Shown in pieces: positions 15,010-22,492 of a stretch of 30,096 nucleotides of DNA. Both the position numbers and the translations under genes were made by a program. Below the pieces are notes generated by a model. The model worked only from the letters and a program-made list of their open reading frames with translations, made no database searches and was not told the origin of the DNA. Within the stretch, counting starts at the first letter, position 1. Each line of letters begins with the position of its first letter. Source of the stretch: JADJWR01 sp964610575 (GTDB taxonomy: Bacteria > Pseudomonadota > Gammaproteobacteria > Burkholderiales > Burkholderiaceae_F); NCBI GenBank assembly GCA_964610575.1, contig CAZSYX010000038.1, forward strand, positions 1 to 30,096. The letters are read 5' to 3'.

Positions 15010-15909
15010 TCATCGGGTCCGCCGCAGTCCCCAGCGGGTGCCGAGCGCGGCGATCGCCCCACCCACGAACGCGGCCACGACCGCGAGCAACACCAGCCAC
15101 TGGGGCGGCAAAGCTTGCAGATTGAAGCTGGCGCCGTAGGCCTGCGCCAACTCGGCCGCCTGCGCCGCCGCCGCCGTCAAGCCCGCCCAGGTCAAGCCGG
15201 CTGCCAGAAGGGTGCCGAGGGCCAGCGTCAACGCGCCGGCGTACGCGAACGGCCGGACGACGAACCGGGTATCGGCGCCCACCAAGCGCAGCGCCCGCAC
15301 GTATTCGGCGGAACTGGTCAGTTGCAACTGGACCGACGCCAGGACGATCAGCACCAGCAAGACCGCCGCCAGCCCGCCGACCAGCGTTGCGGTCACGGTC
15401 GCGGCGCGCAGCAGCGCCCGCAGTTGCCGATGCCAGCCAGTATCCGCGGCTACGGACTCCACCCGCGGCAGGCGCCGCAGCTCGGCCACGGTCGTCTCGA
15501 CCTCGGCCGGTGGCGTTTCGGTCGACAGCGTGACAACGAGCACGTCCGGCAGCGGATTGCCCTTCAGGTCGGCAAGCCCGCTGCTGCCGGTGCGCTGGGC
15601 GAGCGCCTTGAGCGCCGCGTCCCGCGTGATCCACTCGACCTGCGCCACGCCGGCGCGCCCGGCCAGCAGCGACTGCAACTGGCGGATCTCTGTCGTCGAC
15701 GTCGACGCCACCAGGAACAGGTTGATCTCCGGCCCGAGCGGTAGCTGCTGGACAAGGGGCGCCGCCGAACGGGCGACCGAAGCGCCGACGAGTGGCACCG
15801 TGAACGCGGCTGCCGCCAGCACGACCGCGAGCAGGAAGCTGCCGGGGCGGCGTCGAAGCAGCCGCGCCATCTCGCGCAGCGCGTGAGCGCGCACCGCCAG
15901 GGCCTTCAT
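15010..15909 (-). CDS. ftsX: Cell division protein FtsX
   Basis: A 299-residue ABC-type permease subunit with the FtsX layout: a cytoplasmic head, helix 1 (about 24-44), a periplasmic domain of about 125 residues, then three helices (about 172-192, 220-245 and 269-291). The segment SSAEYVRALRLVGADTRFVVRPF between helices 2 and 3 matches the coupling region that meets FtsE. FtsEX sits at the divisome and, from outside the membrane, activates peptidoglycan amidases through adaptors such as EnvC. The ATG at 15909 overlaps the ftsE stop by 4 bases (ATGA), so the pair is translationally coupled. About 176 bases separate it from rpoH. Confidence 0.95.
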   Translation of the reverse strand: MKALAVRAHALREMARLLRRRPGSFLLAVVLAAAAFTVPLVGASVARSAAPLVQQLPLGPEINLFLVASTSTTEIRQLQSLLAGRAGVAQVEWITRDAALKALAQRTGSSGLADLKGNPLPDVLVVTLSTETPPAEVETTVAELRRLPRVESVAADTGWHRQLRALLRAATVTATLVGGLAAVLLVLIVLASVQLQLTSSAEYVRALRLVGADTRFVVRPFAYAGALTLALGTLLAAGLTWAGLTAAAAQAAELAQAYGASFNLQALPPQWLVLLAVVAAFVGGAIAALGTRWGLRRTR

Positions 15910-16589
15910 TCGGAGATCCGTCCTTCGGCGAGGCGCAGCCGCCGGGCCATCGACGGCAGCGGTGCCGGTTCACCGTGCGAGGCCATCAACACGGCCATGC
16001 CGGCCCGCGCAAACTCTTCGAGCAGCTGCAGCAGGACGGTTGCCGCCGCGGCATCAAGGAAGGCGGTCGGCTCGTCGACCAGCAGCACGGCCGGCCGGTT
16101 GACGATGGCGCGGGCAAGAGCCGCCCGCTGCTGCGCTCCGGCCGAGAGCTGTGCCGGCATCTCCGCGCCATCATCGGCCAGGCCGACCCGCTGCAGCGCC
16201 GAGCGTGCCCGCTCCGCCGCCGCCTTGCGCGAAAGGCCGTCGGCGAGCGCGGGCAGCATTACGTTGTCCAGCACGCTCCGATCGGCCAGCAGGTGCAGGT
16301 CCTGCGGCACCATGCCGATCGCGCGCCGCAGTGCGCTCAGCGCCGCGTCGCGCAGGCGTGCCGGTTCCTCGCCGGCGACCGCGACCCGGCCGTCGTCCGG
16401 CGCCAGCCAGCCCGTGATCAGTTTCAGCGCTGTCGACTTGCCTGCCCCGTTGGCTCCCGTGAGCACGGCGAACTGCCCCCGCTCGACCGTGAAACTCGCC
16501 TCGTTCAGTACGGGCTGCGCACCGCCGAATGACTTGCGCACCCGATCGAATTCGATCAGGGGCGTGGTGGCCGCGTGCGCCTCGGTCAT
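15906..16589 (-). CDS. ftsE: Cell division ATP-binding protein FtsE
   Basis: A 227-residue ABC ATPase. Walker A is GANGAGKST at residues 45-53, the Q-loop is MVPQDLHLL, Walker B is AVLLVDEPT, and the switch histidine is in LMASHGEPAP. The signature motif reads LSAGAQQR rather than the usual LSGGE/GQQQR, a modest change at positions that contact ATP. FtsE drives FtsX to regulate septal wall hydrolases and divisome activity. It is 227 residues against 222 in E. coli. ATG 16589 is followed directly by the first conserved strand (LIEFDRVRKSF). It is the first gene of ftsE-ftsX, with a possible promoter at 16644-16649. Confidence 0.94.
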   Translation of the reverse strand: MTEAHAATTPLIEFDRVRKSFGGAQPVLNEASFTVERGQFAVLTGANGAGKSTALKLITGWLAPDDGRVAVAGEEPARLRDAALSALRRAIGMVPQDLHLLADRSVLDNVMLPALADGLSRKAAAERARSALQRVGLADDGAEMPAQLSAGAQQRAALARAIVNRPAVLLVDEPTAFLDAAAATVLLQLLEEFARAGMAVLMASHGEPAPLPSMARRLRLAEGRISE

Positions 16590-16643
16590 TCGGTGGACAG
16601 TCGGTTCTCGATAAGCGCCGCGACGTGGGCACGGCGCGGCGCG

Positions 16644-16649
16644 ATTCTA
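16644..16649 (-). promoter_or_regulatory. Candidate -10 for ftsEX
   Basis: On the minus strand TAGAAT followed by CGCG lies 55 bases before the ftsE ATG. The same TAGAATCGCG string is found before ctaB (11595). The -35 is not recognisable. Confidence 0.35.
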
Positions 16650-16724
16650 GGTGCTCGCCCGCGGGGAGCACGTCGGTGCCTGGATAGGCACGCGGTAAAG
16701 TGTGTACAAGCGCCTGCCGGCGCG

Positions 16725-16742
16725 CTGTCATCCGCCCGTCAT
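16725..16742 (+). promoter_or_regulatory. Pho box (PhoB-binding site) upstream of ppk1
   Basis: CTGTCAT (16725-16731), four bases, then CCGTCAT (16736-16742). The Pho box is two CTGTCAT repeats spaced by four bases; 13 of 14 repeat positions match. The spacer is GC-rich (CCGC), unlike the AT-rich spacer common in E. coli. The box ends 10 bases before the -10 element at 16753, the geometry of PhoB-activated promoters. Confidence 0.65.
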
Positions 16743-16752
16743 ACGTGCTGAC

Positions 16753-16758
16753 TATGGT
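16753..16758 (+). promoter_or_regulatory. Candidate -10 of the PhoB-type ppk1 promoter
   Basis: TATGGT lies 10 bases after the Pho box, which would replace the -35. Transcription would begin near 16765, after the in-frame ATG at 16754, which supports the later ppk1 start at 16832. Confidence 0.45.
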
Positions 16759-16831
16759 CAAGAGAAAACAGCGCGAACAGCATAGCAAGGACTCCCGAAT
16801 CGTCGCCCGTGCGCGCCCGCCGGCGGTTTCA

Positions 16832-18889
16832 ATGCCGGAACGCTTCCTCGACCGCGAACTGTCGCAACTCGCCTTCACCGAGCGCGTGCTGGCGCAGGTG
16901 GCGCGCGAGGACGTGCCGCTGGCCGAGCGGCTGCGCTACGTGTGCATCGTCTCGTCGATCATCGACGAGTTCTTCGAGGTCCGCATGTCGGATCTGATCG
17001 ACGAGATGATCGAAGCTGGCGGATGGGGGCCGGCGGCGCCGCAGTGGGAATCCTTCGTCCGCCTTTCCGAGCGTGTGCACGGGCTGGTCGAGCGGCAGTA
17101 CCGGCTGTTCAACGAGGTGCTCACGCCGGCGCTGGGCAAGCGCCACATCGTCGTCCTCAGCCACGGGCAGCGCAACAGCCGCCAGCGTAAGTGGGTCCGC
17201 GAGTACTTCGAGCGCGAGGTGCGGCCGCTGCTGTCGCCGATCGGGCTCGATCCGTCGCACCCGTTCCCGCTGCTGATGAACAAGGCGCTGAACTTCGTCG
17301 TGCAGGTCGAAGGAAAGGACGCCTTCGGCCGGCCGTCGTCGATCGTGGTGCTGAAGGTGCCGCGCGCGCTGCCGCGGGTGATTTCGCTGCCGGCCAATCT
17401 GTCGCCGCGCATGCAGGCCTTCGTGATGCTGTCGTCGGTGATCCGCGCGCATCTGGCCGATGTCTTTCCCGGTCGCGCCGTAGCCGGTTTCTCGCAATTC
17501 CGCGTCACCCGCGATTCGAACCTGTGGGTTGACGAGCGCGAGGTGCACAACCTGCGCCAGGCGCTGCGCATGGAGCTGACCCAGCGGCACTACGGCAGCG
17601 CGGTCCGGCTCGAGGTGCTGCGCAGCTGTCCGCAGCACCTGGAGACGCTGCTGCGCAATCAGTTCGCCTTGCCCAACGAGGCCGTCTACCGCGTCGACGG
17701 CCCGGTCAACCTGGTGCGGCTGAACGAACTGGTCGATCACCTGAAGCAGCCCGCGCTGCGCTGGCCGCTGTTCACGCCGGCGTGGCCGGCGAGACTGAAA
17801 CTGGGCGGCGACATCTTCGAGCGGCTGCGCGCCGGCGACCTGCTGCTGCACCACCCGTTCGAGAGTTTCGAGCCGGTGATCGAATTCCTGCGCCAGGCGA
17901 CGTTCGACCCGAAGGTGGTCGCGCTGCGGATGACGCTGTATCGAACCGGGGCGACGTCGATCCTGGTCGACCTGCTGATCGAGGCGGCGCGACGCGGCAA
18001 GGAAGTCACCGTGGTGGTGGAGTTGAAGGCGCGCTTCGACGAGGAGGCCAACATCGACCTCGCCGAGAGGCTGGAGAAGGAGGGCGCGCAGGTCGTCTAC
18101 GGCGTGGTCGGCCTGAAGACGCACGCCAAGCTGCTGCTGGTACTGCGCCGTGAAGGCGACGGTAAGCGGCAGAAGCTGGTCCAGTACGCGCACCTGGGCA
18201 CCGGCAACTACCATGCGACCACCACCCGGCTTTACACCGACTTCGGCATGCTGACCGCCGAACCCGCGATCTGCCGCGACGTCGAGCGCGTGTTCATGCA
18301 CATCACGAGCCTGGCCAAGGTCGAGAAGCTGACGCACCTCTGGCTGGCGCCTTTCGCCCTGCACAAGCAGGTGCTGGGGGCGATCGCACGCGAGGCGGCA
18401 TGGGTCAAGAAGGGCAGGCCCGGGCGAATCATCGCCAAGATGAACGCGCTGATCGACGAGGCGACGATCAACGCGCTGTACGAGGCGTCGCGCGCTGGCG
18501 TTCGCATCGACCTCGTCGTGCGCGGCGCCTGCGCGCTGCGGCCGGGAGTGAAGGACCTGTCGGAGAACATCACGGTGCGGTCGATCGTCGGCCGGCTGCT
18601 CGAGCACCACCGCATCTATTACTTCCGCAACGGCGGCACCGACGACGTCTACCTCTCGAGCGCCGACTGGATGGGGCGCAACCTGTTCCGCCGCATCGAA
18701 GTGGCCTGGCCGGTGCTGGACGGTAAGCTGAAACAGCGCGTGCTCAACGAAGGGCTGAGGCCGTATCTCGAGGACACCGCCGAGGCCTGGGTTCTTGGCC
18801 CCGATGGTGTCTATCAGCCGCCAAAGGCCGGCACCGGCGGGCGCAGCGCGCAGCGTCTGCTGATCGAGGCGCTGGCTGAGCGCGCGTAG
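16832..18889 (+). CDS. ppk1: Polyphosphate kinase 1
   Basis: A 685-residue enzyme (688 in E. coli) that makes polyphosphate from ATP reversibly. It shows the four PPK1 domains: N-terminal RFLDRELSQLAFTERVL, head domain, and two phospholipase D-like catalytic domains. The autophosphorylated histidine is H431 in GLKTHAK, and the second catalytic histidine is in EHHRIYYF near 592. HLGTGNYH (454-461) and the LYRTGATS block (369-376) are also intact. The start is set at ATG 16832, where family similarity begins. The frame is open to 16700, but 16754-16831 has lower third-position GC and overlaps a likely promoter. Neither candidate start has a strong ribosome-binding site. sixA follows after 8 bases. 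Confidence 0.95.
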   Translation: MPERFLDRELSQLAFTERVLAQVAREDVPLAERLRYVCIVSSIIDEFFEVRMSDLIDEMIEAGGWGPAAPQWESFVRLSERVHGLVERQYRLFNEVLTPALGKRHIVVLSHGQRNSRQRKWVREYFEREVRPLLSPIGLDPSHPFPLLMNKALNFVVQVEGKDAFGRPSSIVVLKVPRALPRVISLPANLSPRMQAFVMLSSVIRAHLADVFPGRAVAGFSQFRVTRDSNLWVDEREVHNLRQALRMELTQRHYGSAVRLEVLRSCPQHLETLLRNQFALPNEAVYRVDGPVNLVRLNELVDHLKQPALRWPLFTPAWPARLKLGGDIFERLRAGDLLLHHPFESFEPVIEFLRQATFDPKVVALRMTLYRTGATSILVDLLIEAARRGKEVTVVVELKARFDEEANIDLAERLEKEGAQVVYGVVGLKTHAKLLLVLRREGDGKRQKLVQYAHLGTGNYHATTTRLYTDFGMLTAEPAICRDVERVFMHITSLAKVEKLTHLWLAPFALHKQVLGAIAREAAWVKKGRPGRIIAKMNALIDEATINALYEASRAGVRIDLVVRGACALRPGVKDLSENITVRSIVGRLLEHHRIYYFRNGGTDDVYLSSADWMGRNLFRRIEVAWPVLDGKLKQRVLNEGLRPYLEDTAEAWVLGPDGVYQPPKAGTGGRSAQRLLIEALAERA

Positions 18890-18897
18890 AGGCACGA

Positions 18898-19362
18898 ATG
18901 GAACTGCTCCTCTGGCGTCACTGCGAGGCCGAAACCGGCGAGCCGGACCTCGGCCGCACTCTCACCGGCAAGGGCGAAAAGCAGGCACGCCGCATGGCGG
19001 CCTGGCTGCATGCGCACCTGCCCGACTCCGCGCGCATCCTCGTCAGCCCGGCGCGGCGCTCGCAGCAGACGGCGAAGGCGCTGGCCGAACTCGCGCCGCG
19101 CAAGCTGAAGACCGTCGATGCGCTGGCGCCGGGTGCCAGTGTCGAAGACGTGCTGCGCGCGGTGCGCTGGCCAGACGCGACGTCCGTGGTCATCGTCGTC
19201 GGCCATCAGCCCACGCTCGGCTGGGTGGCCAGCCACCTGCTGACCGGCGCCGAAGCCGACTGGCCGATCAAGAAAGGCGGCGTCTGGTGGTTCAGCTCGC
19301 GCGACCGCGATGGCGTCGAGCAGGCCGTCCTGCGCGCCGTGCTCAATCCGGATCTGCTCTGA
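18898..19362 (+). CDS. sixA: Phosphohistidine phosphatase SixA
   Basis: A 154-residue histidine phosphatase of the branch without a large insert domain. R7-H8 in LLWRHCEAE is the catalytic pair (the usual RHG is RHC here). The second arginine is in SPARRSQQTA (R53/R54), and H103 in VVGHQPTLG completes the site. SixA removes phosphate from histidine phosphotransfer proteins; in E. coli the target has been ArcB or the nitrogen-PTS protein NPr. It lies 8 bases after ppk1, whose own mechanism runs through phosphohistidine, so a link to polyphosphate metabolism is possible but unproven. Confidence 0.92.
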   Translation: MELLLWRHCEAETGEPDLGRTLTGKGEKQARRMAAWLHAHLPDSARILVSPARRSQQTAKALAELAPRKLKTVDALAPGASVEDVLRAVRWPDATSVVIVVGHQPTLGWVASHLLTGAEADWPIKKGGVWWFSSRDRDGVEQAVLRAVLNPDLL

Positions 19363-19386
19363 GCGCTTGCCGGTGACGCAGATTGG

Positions 19387-20853
19387 TCAGAGCGGCTTGG
19401 CGCTGAGCCGCAGCCCGACCTTCTCCCACTGTGCGGCTTCCTCCTCGAGCAGGAACTGAGTCAGCGGGTGACGAGCCAGCCAGTCGCCATCCAGCCGCAG
19501 CTCGTAGCTCGCGCGTGCCGCGCGCAGCGTCCACTTTGGCAGCCGAATTGACCGCCGCGCGTGGCACAGGATCACCGCCAGGCGCAGCGCCAGGATCTTG
19601 GCCACGCGCGACGGGTCGGTGAGTGCCTCGGCGACTTTTCGCAGGTTGCCGCGCTGGGCGAGGATCAGCGTGGCGATCCGCTGCTGGTCGGTGGTCGAGA
19701 AGCCGGCCAGGTCGGCGTTGCCGACCAGATAGGCGCCGTGCTTGTGGTGGTCGTTGTGCGAGATGGCGAAGCCCACTTCGTGCAGCGCTGCTGCCCAGGC
19801 AAGCCGTTTGACCTCCTCCTCGCCCGCCTGCGGGTCAAGTGCGTCGTGCAGTTCGCGGGCGATGCTGCCGACCTGCTGCGCCTGCGCGCGATCGACGTCG
19901 AAGCGCTTCTGCAGGCGCGCCACCGTGGCATCACGCAGGTCGCGCCGCTCGCGCCGGCCGAGCAGGTCGTACAGCAGCCCGAGCCGCAATCCGCCGCGCG
20001 CCGGCACCAGTTCGGTGATGCCGAGCGTCTCGAACACCGCGCTGAGCACGGCGATGCCGCCGGCCAGCACCTGCGCACGCTCCGGCTTGACGCCTGGCAA
20101 CTTCAGCTTGCGGATCTCGCCGTACTCGATGAGGAACTGGCGCAGGTTCAGCAGCATCGCGGAGGTGATCGCGCTGCCGTCGCCCCAGCCGACCTGCCGG
20201 ATGAGTTCCGCCGCCGCACCGATCGTGCCGCTCGCGCCGAAGGCCTCGGCCCAGTGCGCTCGGCTGAACACGTTGACCGCTTCCTCGAACTCCGCTGCTG
20301 CAGCAACCTGCGCCGTGCGAAAGCTGGCGCGGTCGATTACGCCATCGCGGAAGAAGCGCAGCGTGGTGTTGACGCAGCCGACCCTGAACGACTCGGCGGC
20401 CTGCGCCTCGAAGCCGGTGCCGACGATCAGTTCGGTCGACGCGCCGCCGATGTCGACGACCAGCCGCGGCTCTTTCGACGGTGGCGCCGAGTGCATGCAG
20501 CCCTCGAAGGTCAGCCGCGCTTCCTCGCGCCCGGAGATGACATCGATCGGGTAGCCAAGCGCGTGCTGCGCCTCGAGCAGGAACTCGTCGCTGTTGGGCG
20601 CCTCGCGCAACGTCTGCGTGCCGACGGCCCGCACCTGCTCCGGCGCGAGACCGCGCAGCCGCTCGTTCATCCGCGCCAGGCACTCGCAGGCCGCGTCGAT
20701 CGCCTTGCGCGAGATGCGCTGGTCCGTGCCGACGCCCGCGGCCAGCCGCACTGTTTCCTTCCAGTAGCCCTGCAGTTCGATATGCCGGCCGTGCGCCCGG
20801 CCCATTTGCAGGCGGAAGCTGTTCGAGCCGAGGTCAACCGCGGCGAGTTGCAT
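19387..20853 (-). CDS. ppx: Exopolyphosphatase (Ppx/GppA family)
   Basis: A 488-residue protein of the ASKHA fold. Motifs are AVDLGSNSFRL at residues 5-14, SGREEARLTFEG at 107-118 with the likely catalytic glutamate, and VVDIGGASTELIVG at 132-145. A C-terminal HD-like helical domain follows (LHEVGFAISHNDHHKHGAYL). It releases terminal phosphate from polyphosphate and may also act on pppGpp. ATG 20853 starts the conserved strand at once, although the frame is open to 21072. The gene converges on sixA with 24 bases between, so synthesis and breakdown genes face each other and can be regulated separately. Confidence 0.94.
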   Translation of the reverse strand: MQLAAVDLGSNSFRLQMGRAHGRHIELQGYWKETVRLAAGVGTDQRISRKAIDAACECLARMNERLRGLAPEQVRAVGTQTLREAPNSDEFLLEAQHALGYPIDVISGREEARLTFEGCMHSAPPSKEPRLVVDIGGASTELIVGTGFEAQAAESFRVGCVNTTLRFFRDGVIDRASFRTAQVAAAAEFEEAVNVFSRAHWAEAFGASGTIGAAAELIRQVGWGDGSAITSAMLLNLRQFLIEYGEIRKLKLPGVKPERAQVLAGGIAVLSAVFETLGITELVPARGGLRLGLLYDLLGRRERRDLRDATVARLQKRFDVDRAQAQQVGSIARELHDALDPQAGEEEVKRLAWAAALHEVGFAISHNDHHKHGAYLVGNADLAGFSTTDQQRIATLILAQRGNLRKVAEALTDPSRVAKILALRLAVILCHARRSIRLPKWTLRAARASYELRLDGDWLARHPLTQFLLEEEAAQWEKVGLRLSAKPL

Positions 20854-20885
20854 GTGCTCGGAAGACGAACAGTTGCATTGCGGGC

Positions 20886-20891
20886 ATTGTA
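20886..20891 (-). promoter_or_regulatory. Candidate -10 for ppx
   Basis: TACAAT on the minus strand, 33 bases before the ppx ATG. The corresponding -35 is not recognisable. It lies in the 130-base divergent gap shared with the YgbA-like gene. Confidence 0.4.
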
Positions 20892-20983
20892 GGTCGCCGA
20901 GTGAGCGCAGACGCCGCGCCGCCCGTGTTCGGAATTGATTCAACGCATGTCTTCGGCGCCAACGTTCCGGCACCATCGCAGCT

Positions 20984-21424
20984 ATGGGAAAGAACGCCGA
21001 AGTCCGTCTGGCGCGATTGGCAGCGTCGCGGCTGGCGCGTGAACTGAAGACGATCCGGGCCATGCTGCGCATCGCCTGCCGCGATCGTCACGACACCGCG
21101 GAAGGACTGTGCGCGGAGTGCGAAGCGCTGGCCGATTACGCTGCCAAGCGACTGGCCCTGTGCCCCTATGGCCCGGACAAGCCCACCTGCGTCAATTGCC
21201 GGATCCACTGCTACGGGCCGCGGCAGCGCGAGCAGGTGCGCGAGATGATGCGCTATGCCGGCCCACGGATGATGCTGCGCCATCCGTACCTGGCGCTCAT
21301 GCACGTGGTCGACGGCCGCCGGCCGGCGCCACCGAAACCGAACCAGGCGGTCGCAGCTGCAGCGGCGCCGCCGGGCGAAGTCGCCGAGCCCGGCGCGGCT
21401 GCGGCCGGCGAGTCCACGCCTTGA
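20984..21424 (+). CDS. YgbA-like 'nitrous oxide-stimulated promoter' family protein
   Basis: A 146-residue cysteine-rich protein. Seven cysteines (C32, C43, C46, C60, C69, C72, C76) lie in the pattern of the family: LCAECEALADYA, LCPYGPDKPTCVNCRIHCYGP, then YAGPRMMLRHPYLALMHVVDGRR. They probably bind a metal or Fe-S cluster. The E. coli member YgbA is induced by nitric oxide through NsrR and helps recovery from nitrosative stress. The final 30 residues here are an alanine/proline-rich tail without family similarity. No NsrR site was found; a lone FNR-like half-site TTGAT lies at 20935-20939. It diverges from ppx and converges on ftsY. Confidence 0.85.
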   Translation: MGKNAEVRLARLAASRLARELKTIRAMLRIACRDRHDTAEGLCAECEALADYAAKRLALCPYGPDKPTCVNCRIHCYGPRQREQVREMMRYAGPRMMLRHPYLALMHVVDGRRPAPPKPNQAVAAAAAPPGEVAEPGAAAAGESTP

Positions 21425-21437
21425 CCGGGCGCCCGGG

Positions 21438-21455
21438 CTGATCGGAACCGATCAG
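21438..21455. terminator. Hairpin between the YgbA-like gene and ftsY
   Basis: CTGATCGG (21438-21445) and CCGATCAG (21448-21455) pair perfectly around AA, and the second arm overlaps the ftsY stop codon. The two genes converge here, so it could slow both transcripts; there is no T-run on either side. Confidence 0.4.
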
Positions 21456-22375
21456 TCGGCGCCGACCAGCGCCGCCGCAAAGCGCTCGGCGACGAACGGC
21501 TGCAGGTCTTCGAGCTGCTCGCCGACGCCGATGAAGTAGATCGGCAGCTGTTTGCCGCGCCGCTCCCGCGCGATGGCCGCCAGCACGCCACCCTTCGCGG
21601 TGCCGTCGAGCTTGGTGATGATGAGGCCTGTGAGGCCAACAGCGTCATCGAAGGCCCTCACCTGTGTCAGCGCGTTCTGGCCGTTGGTGCCGTCGAGCAC
21701 CAGGATCACCTCGTGCGGCGCGCCGTCGAAGCTCTTGTTGATCGAGCGCTTGACCCGCTTCAGCTCGTCCATCAGGTGCAGTTGTGTCGGCAGCCGTCCG
21801 GCGGTATCCGCGATCAGCACGTCGATGCCGCGCGCGCGCGCCGCCGCCACCGCGTCGAACACCACCGCGGCCGGGTCGCCGCTCTTCTGCGCGATCACCT
21901 CGACGCCGTTGCGCTGGCCCCAGATGGCCAGTTGCTCGCGTGCCGCCGCGCGGAAGGTATCGCCGGCGGCGAGCAGCACCGTCTTGTGCTGGTCGGCCAG
22001 CCAGTGTGCGAGCTTGCCGATCGAGGTCGTCTTTCCGGCGCCGTTCACGCCGGCCACCATCATCACCAGCGGCTTGTCGCGCGCGAGTTCCATGCGCGCT
22101 TCGCACGGCGCGAGCAGCGTGGCCAGCTCGTCACGCAGCGCATCGCGCACCTCGGCCGGCGTCTTCAGGCCCTTGAGCTTGATGCGATCACGCAGCGCGG
22201 CCAGCAGTTCGGTGGTCGTGGCCGATCCGCAATCGGCGCCGAGCAGCGCGACCTCGAGATCGTCGAACAGCGCGTCGTCGATCACGCCGCCGGAGAACAC
22301 GCCGACGATGTTCACGCGCGTGCGCTCCAGGCCCTTCTTCAGCCGCGCCAGCCAGCCGCCCTTTTCTTCGCTCAT
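21452..22375 (-). CDS. ftsY: Signal recognition particle receptor FtsY
   Basis: A 307-residue SRP GTPase with helical N domain (about 8-90) and G domain. Motifs are GVNGAGKTT at 109-117, GDTFRAAAREQL near 138-149, DTAGR at 190-194 and TKLDGTAKGG at 254-263. It docks SRP-ribosome complexes at the membrane. It lacks the long acidic A domain of E. coli FtsY; only the short lead MSEEKGGWLARLKKGLERTR precedes N, likely an amphipathic membrane anchor. ATG 22375 has AAGGGG a few bases upstream. In many relatives ftsY is next to ftsE-ftsX; here the two are separated by ppk1-sixA-ppx. Confidence 0.96.
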   Translation of the reverse strand: MSEEKGGWLARLKKGLERTRVNIVGVFSGGVIDDALFDDLEVALLGADCGSATTTELLAALRDRIKLKGLKTPAEVRDALRDELATLLAPCEARMELARDKPLVMMVAGVNGAGKTTSIGKLAHWLADQHKTVLLAAGDTFRAAAREQLAIWGQRNGVEVIAQKSGDPAAVVFDAVAAARARGIDVLIADTAGRLPTQLHLMDELKRVKRSINKSFDGAPHEVILVLDGTNGQNALTQVRAFDDAVGLTGLIITKLDGTAKGGVLAAIARERRGKQLPIYFIGVGEQLEDLQPFVAERFAAALVGAD

Positions 22376-22414
22376 GTTGCCCCTTCGCCCTCCGGGCTGT
22401 TCCCCCAAGGGGGA

Positions 22415-22448
22415 GCGAGCGACGTCGGAGCGGCCGTACGTCGCTCGC
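22415..22448. repeat. 11-base inverted repeat in the ftsY/rsmD gap
   Basis: GCGAGCGACGT (22415-22425) pairs perfectly with ACGTCGCTCGC (22438-22448) across 12 bases. Just before it is CCCCCAAGGGGG (22402-22413), itself a palindrome. It may be an operator for the divergent ftsY and rsmD promoters or a copy of a dispersed repeat. Confidence 0.6.
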
Positions 22449-22492
22449 GCTCTGCGAGAATCGCTTCGTATCGATAAGGGGGCGCAGTTTAA

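Noticed and set aside
16754..16831. Longer ppk1 N-terminus starting at ATG 16754
   Set aside because: Low third-position GC, no family similarity, and the ATG lies inside the probable -10 of a PhoB-type promoter.
20935..20939. FNR/Anr site upstream of the YgbA-like gene
   Set aside because: Only the half-site TTGAT is present; the partner half (ATCAA after four bases) is missing.
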